DNA of 64,000 bases, taken from NCBI GenBank assembly GCA_003993805.1, contig RSEF01000001.1, positions 147,605,381-147,669,380 on the forward strand. The letters are read 5' to 3'. Made by a program: the position numbers and the translations under genes. The notes below the pieces were generated by a model. That model was not told the DNA's origin, ran no database searches, and saw nothing but the letters and a program-made list of their open reading frames with translations. This DNA comes from Himantopus leucocephalus. Its lineage: Eukaryota > Chordata > Aves > Charadriiformes > Recurvirostridae. Shown piece by piece: positions 49,770 through 62,329 of this stretch (position 1 is the first letter of the stretch; each line of letters begins with the position of its first letter).

Positions 49770-51976
49770 TTTCCTTTCCTTTGATATGGACAAGCTCCTT
49801 TTTTTCCCCTCCAACTACACTGGACATTTAGCTTTAGAGCTAGTATGCAGGAATTGGCAGCTCAGCAGCCAAGAGAAAGAAAGGGGAGTGGGGTACAGGG
49901 AAGGATCAACCATAGCACATCATGGAGAGCAAACTAAGACCTCTCCCAGACCTACCACTCCCCTGGGAATAGTTGTGTTAGGGGCGAACCTTGCAGCAGT
50001 GCTAATGAGTTGCATTGGCAGAAGAACCTTGACTCTGCAAGGGCATGAGAGTTTAAATCCATATGAACTGAGATACAAAGAAAAGGGGACTGCATGTATG
50101 GGATGAAGTGACTCTTTTAGCAATTTGGGCTCATCTCTATCTGCGCTTTTTCACTCACTTGTAAATGATTTCCTTAGGGATTGGATTTGGAGAATCAAAT
50201 TTGACCAATTTCACCTGATGGTGAAATCCAGCTTAATAACTGATTTTTCCACAGGGGAAACCGTTGCCTTAGAGGAAGGAGGGTTGAAGCTTGAGGAAAT
50301 TGCAGGACTCCACTTCTGAGGAAATGGCTGGTGTCAGCAAAAATGTGGAAATATGGCTTACATTAACTTTTGAGCAGTCCTTTTCACTTTGTTTTTATTT
50401 TGAAAAACAGCCTTGAAAAAAAAAAAAAAGAAGATATTTTGCACAGTGGTTTCAAAAAAACCCCTAAAGGAAAAAATGTTAGGTTGAGTGTCAGGACCTA
50501 ACACTATCTTGGAACGGCCTATGGAGAGGAGACCCGGATTTCTTACTGGGCCCACACGAAGCTTGGAAGAGCTTTGCTATGCACACTTACCACCAACCTG
50601 TCTGAAGCAAGTGAGTTTGATTATGGCTGAAGGAGGAGTTCCCCACAGAAGATGAAGAAAACTTAAAAGTTTCTAAAATTAGACTTTACAAATATTTTTA
50701 ATTGATTCAAGGAGGATGACTAATTTAGTAAGGCTTCAACAAGAGCAGAGGCCGGAGAAAACATCCATTAAAAGAAAAGCATTGGAAACACTCTGAAATA
50801 TATGTTCAGTAAGGTGAATCCATTTTTATCAGGGCTACAATTACGCAAACAATTTTCTATATTTTGTTAAAGATGTCCCATTGTTCTGCTTCCTTATGTT
50901 ATTAATTGTCATTAAAAAGGGACAATACTAAGTAATATCTTTGCCTAGTTTCATGTCAGGAATCATGGAAGGAATCTGTTCCTAACTAGAAATCTAGGGT
51001 TCAGGGTGCTTTAGATGCTTCATTTTTCCCAATTTGTGGGTTAAGTAGGGAGCTAACAAGAGACTGATGAAAATCTCTGGAATGAAATATTTTTCTTTGT
51101 CTAACGCAGCAGAGTCAGGAGGGTGTAGGTCAACAGAAAGGAGCCCACCCCATGCCTGTTTGACTGACAGTTCCTGGTCTGCCTCGTTATGTCTTTGCAG
51201 CCTTCAGCCCTACGGCCTTCTACCCTGGCACTGACTGTAGCTTGCTTTGCTACACCTTGCTTTCCTATTCCCTTTACTTGTCTTGTACTCAATTTCTCTC
51301 CTATACCACCACCAGTCAAAGAGCTTTGTCTCCTCTGGTGGTGAAGGATCAAACTTCTGATGGTAAATAGCCTTTAAAAAACCTCAGACCTTTTTTTTTT
51401 TTTATTGTCAAAGGTGAAGTTCTACACCAGCCCTCTTCGGAGAAGTCACCATGAAGTTTTACACTATAGTAGAACAGGAGGGCAGGATGCGTCTGTTTTT
51501 GTGTTAACCACTGAGGGCCTCTCTGACATCATTCTTACTGCCTCTGCTGGACACCTGACCTAGGGGACAGTGAATATCTTTTAGAAGTGCCTGTGTCCCT
51601 CCACTGACCAGGCCAGGTACCTGCCTTTTTATAGATGGATATATTTAGTTGCAGAAAGGCTACCAAAAGTCAATCAACCGATGATAGTTTATGTCATACT
51701 GCCGTAACACATTTGTACTAACAGATCATATCAATCAGAGCAAAGGTAAGCTCCGTAATAGCAAACTCAAGCTTCTCATGGAGTTCTTCGTTACAGTACA
51801 GTCCTAGCTTTCTTAGACCTGTTTTTAATTGGACTGATTTATCTCGAGGCTATAGACTGTAGATATATTTTCCTACCCGTACTTTGTCATGATATTATAA
51901 TTAAGAACATAACTGCACCCTTGGCATTAGAGCAACCCAAATTGCTCTTATCTGAAGAAAAGAAGCAGGCAATAAG
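49770..51976. other. gene-free unique DNA
   Basis: No recognised gene. A 106-codon plus-strand frame at 49,786-50,106 lacks known motifs. Poly-A lies near 50,416-50,428 and poly-T near 51,391-51,403. Confidence 0.65.
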
Positions 51977-52480
51977 ATCATAGAATCATGGAATCACAGA
52001 ATAGTTTGTGTTGGAAGGGACCTTTAAAGGTCATCTAGTCCAATCCCCCTGCAATGAGCAGGGACATCTTCAATTAGATCAGGTTGCTCAGAGCCCCGTC
52101 CAACCTGATCTGGAATGTTTCCAGGGATGGGGCATCTTCCACCTCCCTGGGCAACCTGTTCCAGTGTTTCACCACCCTCATTGTAAAAAAATTCTTCCTT
52201 ATATCTAGTCTAAATCTATGCTCTTTTACTTTAAAACCTGTGCTATTGCAACAGGCCCTGCTAAAAAGTCTGTCCTAATCTTTCTTATAAGCCTGCTTTA
52301 AGCACTGAAAGGCCACTATAAGGTCTCCCCGGAGCCTTCTCTTCTCCAGGCTGAACAACCCCAACTCTCTCAGCCTGTCCTCATAGGAGAGGTGTTCCAT
52401 CCCTCTGATCATTTTTGTGGCCCTTCTCTGGACCTGCTCCAACAGATCCATGTCTTTCCTGTGCTGAGGGCTCCAGATTT
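51977..52480 (-). mobile_element. CR1 LINE 3' end, minus strand
   Basis: A 5'-truncated CR1 in reverse orientation. Its 3' end is at the left, with degenerate ATTCTATG octamers (CATAGAATCATGGAATCACAG at 51,981). Then follow the classic blocks GGAAGGGACCTTTAAAGGTC, GGGCAACCTGTTCCAGTG and AGGTCTCCCCGGAGCCTTCT, ending abruptly at GAGGGCTCCAGAT next to a poly-T. It is longer at the 5' side than the 346 bp visible left of the gap in the 26.8-kb copy, but more diverged, with small changes that break the ORF2 frame. CR1 elements move by reverse transcription from the 3' end, so 5' truncation is normal. Confidence 0.97.
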
Positions 52481-52484
52481 TTTT

Positions 52485-53205
52485 TTAACTTCACTTGCCT
52501 ATCTCATTACATTTCTCTGTCAGTTGAGTATGTTTTTAATTTTCCTTTCCAAGTGCACTTTTGTTTCCAATATTGTATTTATAAAGGCGATCTATTTCAG
52601 TGATGGATGAAATCCATCACTGTCCCTCTACATTTATAACTCAATGTTAAGGATGAAACTTTCTACCAAGCAAAAGCATAGGCAGGTACTTCATCAGTAC
52701 AAATCTAAGTACACATGAGGACTTTTTTCCCAACAGTATAAAAATAAGAACAAGATACTGAGTAAAATCAGGTAGGTGTGCTCTAAAACGGGGGCAAGGC
52801 CGCAGGGTGTCGCAAGCTGGGAAACTGATCCAAGTAGGAAACATTGTGATATTGTTAAAAAAAAGCTGTAGTCGCTTGGAAAAAAGACCAGTTACAGTCC
52901 TTTAGGTTAGTAATGACAAATCATTCGTGCAGGCTGGGTCACATACTCTCTCAAGAGTCGTATGTCCTGTCCCCATCCTGTTACCAGATGTCTATCTGTC
53001 ATATACCTAAAATGTATGCATTTTTTGAAATACAGCTATACACAGATCAGGTAAAACACCAAAAGAGGGGAAATGCAGAAGATGGGAACTCTCCATCTTA
53101 ACTGTTCTGTGAAAAAACAGTGTCTGGCTCAGTATCACAGAAAACAGGTCCTTAGACTAACTGGATTAGTTTGGCCACTTTACCTTATATGACACAGAAA
53201 TGATT
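52485..53205. other. gene-free unique DNA
   Basis: Nothing recognised beyond short homopolymers. Confidence 0.7.
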
Positions 53206-53207
53206 GT

Positions 53208-53241
53208 ATGTTAACAATTTACCTGGTAAATTGTTATACAT
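53208..53241. repeat. near-perfect inverted repeat
   Basis: TAACAATTTACC (53,212-53,223) and GGTAAATTGTTA (53,225-53,236) are perfect reverse complements separated by a single T. After one bulged base the pairing continues for four more bases (ATGT with ACAT). With almost no loop it is better seen as a palindrome than as an RNA hairpin. Confidence 0.95.
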
Positions 53242-53244
53242 GTG

Positions 53245-56085
53245 CTGCATGTACAGAACCCCATGTATTCTGGAGTACTCACTACAGTCTATCTGATTAT
53301 TATATTCTAAAATGTGATTCAAAACACACAGTAGTGTTCAGAGATGCGTTCCAGAATGTACTCAAATGATCACTTCCTCAGAAATCACTGCGCTTCCTTT
53401 GAGTAATCATTAGTAATTTTTTCAAATGGAAACAATATCACCTTTCAGCTCGTTTCTACTCTGTAACAAAGACTTGTAGGTACAGACATTTATGCATAAT
53501 AATGCGTCCTATCTCATCACCTATGTAAATTCAGAGCTGACCTGTGGAAATGAAGCAGAAATAATTTGTTGGTCCCCATAAAGAGAATGACGTTATGTGG
53601 AAACACATGGCACTATCCCAAATTCAAGAATTATTTCAAAATGCAAAGAGTGAGGGTCTCAATTCCCAAGGCAAATACTGTCAGATGAATCAAACTGTGC
53701 AGGAACCGGAACTGTTCGGCTGGCCAGCATTTTCTACCATCTATAGTGGCAGAGAAAAGCTCTGTTCATCTTGAGCCTAATGTAAACAAGAGTACGGTAG
53801 CAAACATTTCGCTGGTGACCACATGACATTGATGAAAATATCTGGAACTGATCTACAGTACAGCTTCTGCTGTTGTTGCGTACTAAAGCCATGACTGAAA
53901 GGAGATGCTGTTCTATGTGGAGGGATGGAACAGTCACAGGTGTAAGAAGAAAATGAATCAGTGTACATTCTATACCTGATCAGTTTTCCTATATACACAG
54001 GACATAACAGATTACTTAGATTCACCCACATACCTCAACTTAGTGTTAGTAAGAGAAAGAACATTGCAGATATCTTCCCTTCTCAGCGCTGATGGGAAAT
54101 CTGCACATCCTGCTTGAAGAGTTTTGTCTTAAAAAAATAAATAAGTTACAATATCACATGTGGTATTTCATACTTAGCCTTTGCAAGACTTCCTTTGCTT
54201 TGAGGGATTTTCTGACTAAGTTACTAATCCTATGACTGGCTGTGTGTCTAGGCCTCTTCTTACTCATATGGTCTGTTTTGGAACAGGAGCCAAATGAAGA
54301 CTGAGGGTCATGGTCAGTTTCTATTAGTCACATAGAAGGAGGGTATTTCTGTCTTAAAGAATTTGCAGTCCAACTGCATTTTAATGTCTGATGTTACACG
54401 GAATAGGAGCCAACAGAAGCCATTGGAAACCTTTCCACCATCTTAAAAAAAAACCAGATCAGGGTCTGTACATTTCATTCAGTGGTGTTGATTTCATTAA
54501 TCCACTGAGAACTGGTTTATTTTTATAGGGTTAATCTGAACAACAAAGCTAAACGCAACGTGGCAGTTCAGAGAAAATGGAGTAAAAGTATTGAATTATT
54601 CATGGAAAAAAATTTAAGACCACGCTCCCTTCTCCAACAAAGATTGGCTCTGATGCAGAAAATTCACTAAACTCCTGCATGACAACTAATATTGTTTCTA
54701 TCACAGTTTGAATGAGTCTTGCAAAATTCTGTTTGTTGCTGATAAAGAGTATTAGGAGATACGGACATGAGAGGGTAACAGCTTTATGAAAGCAGGGCAC
54801 AAGCCTGAGTCAACAACAGGAGAGAAAAAATAGGGAGCAGAAGAGACACTATGTGACTAAAAAGCAAAGAGAAGGACAGCAGGCAATGTGTTTTGTTTCC
54901 CCAAGAATTTCTGGAGGATTTGACCCTTTGCAAGTCTGTCAGTGCCGGGTGGGGATTGCAGGGCATTCTGTACAGTCGGGCCTTGGGGTAAATAAAATTG
55001 CAGCAGGAGCGAAATGTTTTCTTTTCTCATGCATAAGCAGTAAAGAGATAACAATACTGATAAGGCTAGAACCTTGGGTAGCAGAATCTCTCCAGACATA
55101 GCCACTGGTGAAAGGAATACGTATTCTGAAGCCTGGATGATTTTGATACATCTGCATAGTTGTGGGCTGCCTGACCTCTTACTCTTTCTACAGTAAAGAT
55201 GTAACTATCTCTTTTTTTTCTCTTTTATATTTCAACATCTGATAGTTTTGCAAGAAAGCAGAACCACAGATGCTGGTCAGATACTGCATATTTTCTCCCC
55301 CATTTCCAAGCCCCTTTGTTTGCTTTTTGCTATGCACTTACAGTGACACATCCCATCTGGTTCTGCTCTATTGCATGATCCAAGATAATACTTAGCACCG
55401 TTAGCAGTCGAGATGGGACACATCATAGCTTGTTCCCAGTGCATGTTGCCAAGGGCCTTAATCTTCTGCTGCAGAATTCCGAATGATTTTTAATTTCTTT
55501 TTAAGTTCTAGAGTGGTAAGCATCTCAGGGAACTCTACATTTCCACTTTAGGGCTGATTCTGCACCCAAGCAGGCTTGTTTAAAACTAATTCAGGAATCT
55601 TTGTACCAGATACACCATGACTGGGCTGAAGGTCAGGCGAGCAGCTCTGTGTTTCTTCCTGAACCACCCTGTCTCATCACAGCCACCTTGTTTATGTTTC
55701 AGCCCTGTCCCCTGTGCTGCCTGGTACCCTCCTCTTGTCAGGGAGGGGCATTCTCAGGGTCCCTTTAGGGCAGGTTTGTATTGCTGAGCTGTGAAAAAAA
55801 CAGCTGCGTCAGAAGCAAAGGACAGAGCCTGTAATAAGAAAGCATTCTTTCCACACCCTCTGGTTTTCGTGTCCCATGTTTGGGTTTGAAACCATGGTAT
55901 TTTGAACTATGACTCACCAATTTTGCTTTATTGCTGATAGCCTGTGGTTGGTAAATTTTATGAGTTTAATCAGTCAGGCAGCTATATGCAAAGTAAACCT
56001 AACCAGGTAGTATTTAATTTCCGCACAGAATAGAAATAGATAATGTAATGAGACTTTGTCATGTCCAAAAGCGTGTAAATTGATC
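53245..56085. other. gene-free unique DNA
   Basis: No recognised gene. Overlapping frames on both strands at 54,784-55,157 have no family signature. Confidence 0.65.
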
Positions 56086-56089
56086 TGAC

Positions 56090-56410
56090 ATTACAGGCAT
56101 GGCCATTGCACACGCAAGCACAAAAAGCGGGACTTCCTGCTTTTGTTTACATGGTTTCCCACCTAGTTTGTTTGTTACTGTGATTTGTTTATTAGACAGG
56201 TGGACGCACAGTGCTGGGCCCTTGCCGCAGAAATCAGCCGTGTTGTGGGACTTGCAGAAATGCCTGAGCTCAATCAGTGGAGAGAGCCCAAAGGGATTCA
56301 GTGTGGTCATATAGAGTGGCGCGAGAGAAATCTCCCCTGCAGGGCCCTGTTGAGGATTATACCCTCCTGCGGATGCCCTGATAATCTCATAATCCCTAAC
56401 CTATGACTTG
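56090..56410. promoter_or_regulatory. CpG-retaining high-complexity block
   Basis: About eight CpG within 320 bp of unique, non-repetitive DNA, including GGCGCGAG, next to PBX/FOX-like text (TTGTTTAC at 56,143 and TTTGTTTATTAG at 56,184-56,195). Open frames exist on both strands (73-83 codons) without known motifs. Candidate enhancer or unrecognised exon; the sequence alone does not decide. Confidence 0.25.
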
Positions 56411-56414
56411 CCTC

Positions 56415-59400
56415 TGATCTCCTCTCACTCCAAATTATTTAGACTTCAAGTAAAAGGAAGTTTAGAGAAGAGCAATTATGAAAAGCCATTTCCATTAAGC
56501 TCCTAAAACATTTTTAGCCAGTTTAACAGAGCAGTTAATGAGAGCAGTAGAGGAGACCTTGGGAGAGCAGCATAGATTTCTTTAATCTTTCTGCTCTATT
56601 TTTCTTATCTCCACCATATCTGCTGAAGCAAACAAGCAAACAAGATGTGTTTCCAGTATGCACTTAACACTCCATGCACTATAGCTGAAAAAGTGGGAAA
56701 ATGCCTTATTTTTTCATTGATTTAACAGTTTTAACTAATGTGATACATATGACATGAGAAATTCCCTCCACATACACACAAATAGACTTGTAAATGATAG
56801 GTTTGGTTACTACTCAAAAGTAGATCCACTTTACCACTTTTTTTTTGGTTGCTTTTTTTTTTTTCCCCAAAAATGGATTATTCTGTTACAGCCCAGCAGT
56901 AAGCCTGTTATACTACAGTGAGGAGATGGTTGTATATCCTTTCTTGTTCTGACATTTTTATGGATTTCAAAGGTAATTTCAAATTAAAATAAACTCAAAC
57001 GTAAAAGAGACTGTCATTGGTTATTTATTCTTTACAAATAGACCTAGTTGTTGTGGGTTTTTTTTATTTTATTATTGACAAAGCTCTAAAATATGCATTA
57101 TTCTGCTTTATGTATCTATTTTTATACAGCTCATGGTTAAAAGTGAACTTTTACATGGCATTTTTCCTTATTGCTTTTAAAATGCAATATTTAAAATATT
57201 TGCCATATCAAAATGGTCCCCTTCTTCATCTCTCCCTCAAAGTATTGCACTTTCTTTTGTTCTATTGAAGTTTGATTATAGCATGAAAAGGAGAAGAAAA
57301 ATATGCCCATTCCAGAAATAACAACAATAATAATGATTTTTTTCATGAATACTGAAAAGCTACAGTTAAGCAAGACCTGTAAAAACAAACCTTGTGAGAA
57401 TATCTGAAAGAAGAAACATCACAAAACAGGGTGGGTTTTTTTAGTGTAGCAGAAATGAGTAGCTTAGTGTAGCTTGTCAGAGGAGAAGTACAGTTGGAAT
57501 TCATTACCACCCATCACTGAGTGACTCGCTTTCCCCTTCCAGGCTATTTTCTGTTTCAACTGCATGTTTTTGGGGTGATAGTTGTTTTCTACTGTCATTT
57601 CAGCTCAGTGCTGTGATCTCAACTGGGGTCTCAAGGTGTTCCAGTAAGATAATTTGCAACAGGCAAAATGACAAATATCCATCCTTATCTCCAACAATTT
57701 TTTTACAAGGCTACCAACAGAGATATTTGAAAACTGTCACAACTATTTGGGTTTTGAAGGCAGATTTAGCCCTTCTGGACTGAGGTTTTTGCAATATTTC
57801 GTATGATTATTTGCCCGCAAACTGTACTATGGTATTAATAATTGGAGTAACTTTTGTCATTTTACACATCCAAAGTAATAAATGTCATCACCACAAAAAC
57901 TGTAATTCCCTTCATGGTGTCACATCCTTTTAAAGTCACTAGTAGTCTGGATTATGCCCCTTCCTTGCTGTTATATTAGAACCATGATATAAAAATGCAC
58001 TGTTGATTTCGCAGGAAAATATCATTAAAAGAGAGTGCTTTATCTCCTTTACCCCTCTGACCTCTCCCTCCCAGCCGTAACTAGTTTACTGTAGCTGTAT
58101 TCTTCCTCTCCTAAAGCAAAAGTAATTAATCTGCTTTCAAGATTTGCAGAATCTTATATTTCAAAAAGTACCTGGTTTTGCTTAGAACGGCCTTGTTGTC
58201 ATCGTGTGATTGAAAAATGATCTGAAACACTTTATCAAAGATCAAACAAACACAAACTGCACTTACCATTAGCTAAGTATTTTGCCTGTGCTAAGTCATC
58301 CCATCACATACTGGGCTCCTGGTCTCAGTATTAGCCCGGGTCAGCGCTGAAGTGTGGCACCCACAGGTTTAATTAGACTACAACATGTCTGTATAACTGA
58401 GTTTGAATTTAGCAATAGATAGGTATAGCGATGGCCTTCATGTTTTGTTGCTGTGGTAAAGATTGGGCTTTTAAAAAGCACAAAATAAATCTATGTGAGA
58501 TTTCAAACTCCAGTGTGAATGTAGCGCTGGGTGCCTTCACTACTGCCTTTCTACTGCCATATTTGGCTGAAATTCAATGGGGTGATGACACAGCTCTACT
58601 AATGGAAAGTCATGAACCTGAAGAAATCTCATTCAAATGAAACTAAATGGGGCAATGCAACAGCTAAAGCTTGCCAGGGTAAGTAAGTTTTGTCTGACTT
58701 CTTTTCAGGGAGCCGGAGCTCAGAGAAGTGGAATTTCTCCCTAAGGGAGAACAAAGGAATTAGATGTCATTTTGCACCCCTTTAACTAAAAGTGATTTCA
58801 AAGCTGAGGACTTTTTGCAGGAGAGAAGGTAGTGCTTCTTTCAAGGTAGGATTAGCCAAGGAAGAAGAAAAATGGCTGTGTAAAGAGGGGAGAGAGATAG
58901 ATATTCAAGAATATTCAAAAAAGAGTCCAAAGGACAACTGCCACCCCAAATCACACACAGTTCAGATGGAAAAGACAAAAAGATTCTGACATATCCAAAA
59001 AAATCGGGGGAAGGAAACAGAGGCATGTGTGTTTATTATTTTGTCTAGTTCTGTATCCTTCCTGTGCTAACTGAAGTAGAGGATAATTGTATTTAGAAAC
59101 CCATATACATCTTGGGCATCTGTTAACTTTCATCTGTCCTGTAACATGTAAATCCAGCACGCTGCAGGCTAGATTTAAGGAATTCAGTGTGTTTAAATCA
59201 CTGTGGTGTCTGGAAGCTTAGGACAGGCTAGGACAGCCTAGGGGCCATTTAGCCCCATTTCTGTGAAGAGATAACAGATATCCGTATTTTATCTAAGAAG
59301 TGTGTCAGAGGTGCCAAGGATGGGACAAAGACCAGTAAACCAAGAGAAGATGAAACTCACAGGTCTATCCTTGAGGTCCCAATACAGCAACCTGGCTAGT

Positions 59401-60050
59401 GTTCAGCCAGGGTTAACCCCATCAGAGCTGAAACAATAAACAAGAATAATGGGAAATATATATATTCATAGTGGCAAGTGAGCTTGCAAATTGCATTCTT
59501 CTTAAGCTCTTGGCCTCAGACCAGAACTTTTTTCATTTAAATGATATATTGAAATACCAGTGTTTGTTTTTTTTTTACCTGCTGGTTAATTAAAAAAAGC
59601 CTCTTACTGGAGTGCAAAGAGTGAACAGTTGGAAAAATAGACGTATTTTGAGGGTTCTTCTAAGCTAGTTCCTTCAAAAATAAGGGTTCCGCTTAGTCAG
59701 AATTAGCTCTGAGTTTGGGAAATTTTTTGCAAAAACCCCATTGAGCTTGCTTATTTCCATCTCCTGCAAAGACTTTTTCCTACTTCCCTATCAACTACTC
59801 CTTCTTGGCCATCTGACCTGGTTTAAAATTTTGTATATTGACATCAAAGAGGACTCATCCATAGAGGAAGGGAAAGCGGAGCTAGTTTTCAAAAAGCAAG
59901 TGTCAGTGCTTCTCAGTCACATTAGTAATTTTTTTCTGAACTAGAATCTTCTAATGTTTGTCTTAGCCTCCGGGCATTACATGGATCAAAGAGAAGGATT
60001 GGAGGGGACAATGCTTATCTGAGGCACTCGAGCACTGGAGCACACGATCA
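56415..60050. other. gene-free unique DNA
   Basis: No recognised gene. AT-rich, with homopolymers near 56,841-56,865. AGGACAGGCTAGGACAGCCT at 59,220 is a small internal repeat. Confidence 0.65.
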
Positions 60051-60055
60051 TCAGT

Positions 60056-60069
60056 TGATCAGCTGATCA
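60056..60069. repeat. 14-bp perfect palindrome with E-box core
   Basis: TGATCAGCTGATCA equals its own reverse complement. The centre CAGCTG is a canonical E-box, and TGATCA half-sites flank it. A further GATCATCA lies just upstream at 60,046-60,053. Confidence 0.95.
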
Positions 60070-60074
60070 TCATA

Positions 60075-61110
60075 TTGCCGCTCATATTACAGAGTTAAAT
60101 ATAGGTGGCAGTGTTCACATCAGCGCAGCATTACCTGACCAACTCTTGCTGTGAGAGAGGACACTAACATTACTTAGCTGTGAAACCAGAAGTTGAAGTA
60201 CGTCAGGAAGGAGGCACTTCTTACACATGCACAGCTTTTTACTGGGTCCTTCCCTTTTATTTATGCATTGTCTACATTGAGATGTCTCTTCCCTCGTGGT
60301 TACACATGTGTAGTGTGTAGATACTGAGAGGCTCCGTTGAGGCTGATAGGGCTGGTTCCTTCTGTAGCTGTAGCTAGCTTACACATCTCTCCATGGCATA
60401 GCAGTCTAGCAGACAGGCAGGTTTCTGGGCAGTGCTCAGACACTGATTTCATCTGCAAGTGTAATACTGCGCATAAGATGTAATATGAAGGGCTCAGAAT
60501 CCCCCTCCCGGGACACAGATGTCCCCTCCCATCACCAAACACACAGAGACACAAGTAGCAGTTTTCTTCAGATGTTTTCAATGCTTGTATAAAGGTAGGT
60601 GCTACAACATGGCCTTGGAAATCTTTTAAATGGAGTCATGAATGCAGTTAAATTTTAGATTATTCCAAAGCAGGTCTCTGCTTTAGTGACCTGGATATTT
60701 GTTAGTGCTGGTTTTTGCTCTATTATCTAAACCATTTTAAGTGGTAATTCACTCTCATATAATTCGCTTAGTGCAGAAGAGGCTTCCTCTTCCCTGTCCT
60801 TTGACCTACCTTTGATTTCTACTTCCAATTATATCTCATGCTTTGTAGTGGGTTTTGATTTATTTATGACATTTGTTCTGTGATCTTTCCATCTTTCTAA
60901 CATTTAATGTCAGGGTGAAGTCTTTCATGGTGTTGGGAACCTGCAGCCTCAGTCCCGATGTGAATTGAAGGGAGGGGAGCGTGTGGTGGGGGCAGTGGGA
61001 AACATCCTTCTCATCCTTATGCTGGTGGTGAGCTCAGGATGTGACCCTGCACTGCATATTGTGGGAAACAGGGAAAGCCAATGGCATAAGTCCCCATTAG
61101 GCCACAACTC
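60075..61110. other. gene-free unique DNA
   Basis: Nothing recognised; short frames only. Confidence 0.65.
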
Positions 61111-61114
61111 GTGT

Positions 61115-61135
61115 GCTGCTGCTGCTGCTGCTGCT
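61115..61135 (+). repeat. (GCT)7 microsatellite
   Basis: Seven uninterrupted GCT units. In the only open frames it would encode poly-Ala, but no gene supports translation. Triplet repeats of this type can vary in length between individuals. Confidence 0.98.
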
Positions 61136-61189
61136 ACCATAGTGTGAGCATCATTACCTTTCTATTGTAGTGCCACAGCTTCTTTTCAG

Positions 61190-61470
61190 CTCCCAAAATG
61201 CGTTGCATGGTGTCAAAGAGGACCTTCAGCACTGCAAAGGAGAAAAGCTCAAGAATGCAAGAAAGAAAATAAAACACATGCAGGGGAGGGCCGCCAGGAT
61301 GGAGCACTTGCCCCATGAGGAGAGACTGAGGGAGCTGAGCTGGGTCAGCCTGGACAATGGACAGCTTTGCTTCGGGGCTGTGTCTCCAGCTCAGTGCTTG
61401 CAGGGTGAGACTCAAACAGAGGTCACACTTGCTTTCTCCACAGTCCCATTCAGGTGTTAAACACAAATCA
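61190..61470 (+). mobile_element. decayed CR1 fragment, plus strand
   Basis: GGAGGGCCGCCAGGATGGAG, ACTTGCCCCATGAGGAGAGAC and GAGCTGGGTCAGCCTGGACAA (61,285-61,360) parallel the 30.7-kb CR1 copy and the general CR1 text '...agggccaccaggatg...ctatgaggagagactgagggagctgggt...cagcctggagaag'. The core is 61,285-61,380; flanks are less sure. No intact frame. It belongs to the same subfamily as the 30.4-31.1 kb copy, since both share the unusual GAGCACTTGCCC text. Confidence 0.75.
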
Positions 61471-61474
61471 CTGC

Positions 61475-62325
61475 ACTCTTTGGGGCACTCCTGCGTGCTG
61501 GTGACCCAACTGCTGGTGTCACCCTCTACCAAGGAGATGGACGCTGAGACTGGTCCCTCTTCTGAGGGGCTGGCAGGACACAGGAGTTGGAGGCGGCCTT
61601 TTCTGCTCTACAGGATTTCTCTTCTGTGTAAAGTCACTGCATTGTTGTCTCCAGGCCACTTTGTATCCCCTTGCTGCAATGGGTTGTGTTTGGCCAAAGA
61701 ATCATGTACATGCTGTGCGCTAGTCCCTTTTCAGGATAAGTTTCATTCTGGATGCATGAAGACCCATTGGGCCCAAGAGAGGGCTATATTTTAATAAAAT
61801 CAGAGCTGCATTCCCCAAAGCTGAGGAGATGCTGACCTTCATCAAGCCTCTAGCCCAATGTTTAGAACATTAACCTTAGAGTGTGAACAGAGGAAACGAG
61901 CCAACAGACCAGTTGTGTTGTGATCTCTGCTTCAATGAATAAATAAAGAGTACTAGAAAGGCCCACAAGAGATATCCCTTAGTGTGTCCTACAGCCCATT
62001 GGTTAGGCCCAGCTGTTTGCAGAGGGTTATAGTAATATCCACTGCCTAATTAAAATATAAGCTGCCACAAACCAGGTGATGCTTCTAAGCGTGAGGATTT
62101 GTTAGGATGAGACCTCTCCTCTCCTGTTCTGTTTTGCCCATTTCGTTTGGAAAAATAACTAATCAAATGATATATTTTGTTTTGGAATTGATAATTTTCC
62201 ATTTCTTTGTGCTGCAATGAGTTGAAATGGGTTCAATGGGTTCAGGTAGTGATTTCATAGGTACTCTAAGAAAGAGGTCAAAATGCCTTGTTTTGTCATT
62301 CATCTTTTTTACTACCTGAAGAGCC
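61475..62325. other. gene-free unique DNA
   Basis: A 145-codon plus-strand frame (61,357-61,794) begins inside the CR1 fragment and continues into unique DNA. It is Cys- and Ser-rich but matches no family I know and is treated as chance. Confidence 0.6.
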
Positions 62326-62329
62326 TCAC

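Noticed and set aside
61357..61794. 145-codon Cys-rich frame
   Set aside because: Starts inside a decayed CR1 fragment and matches no family I know.
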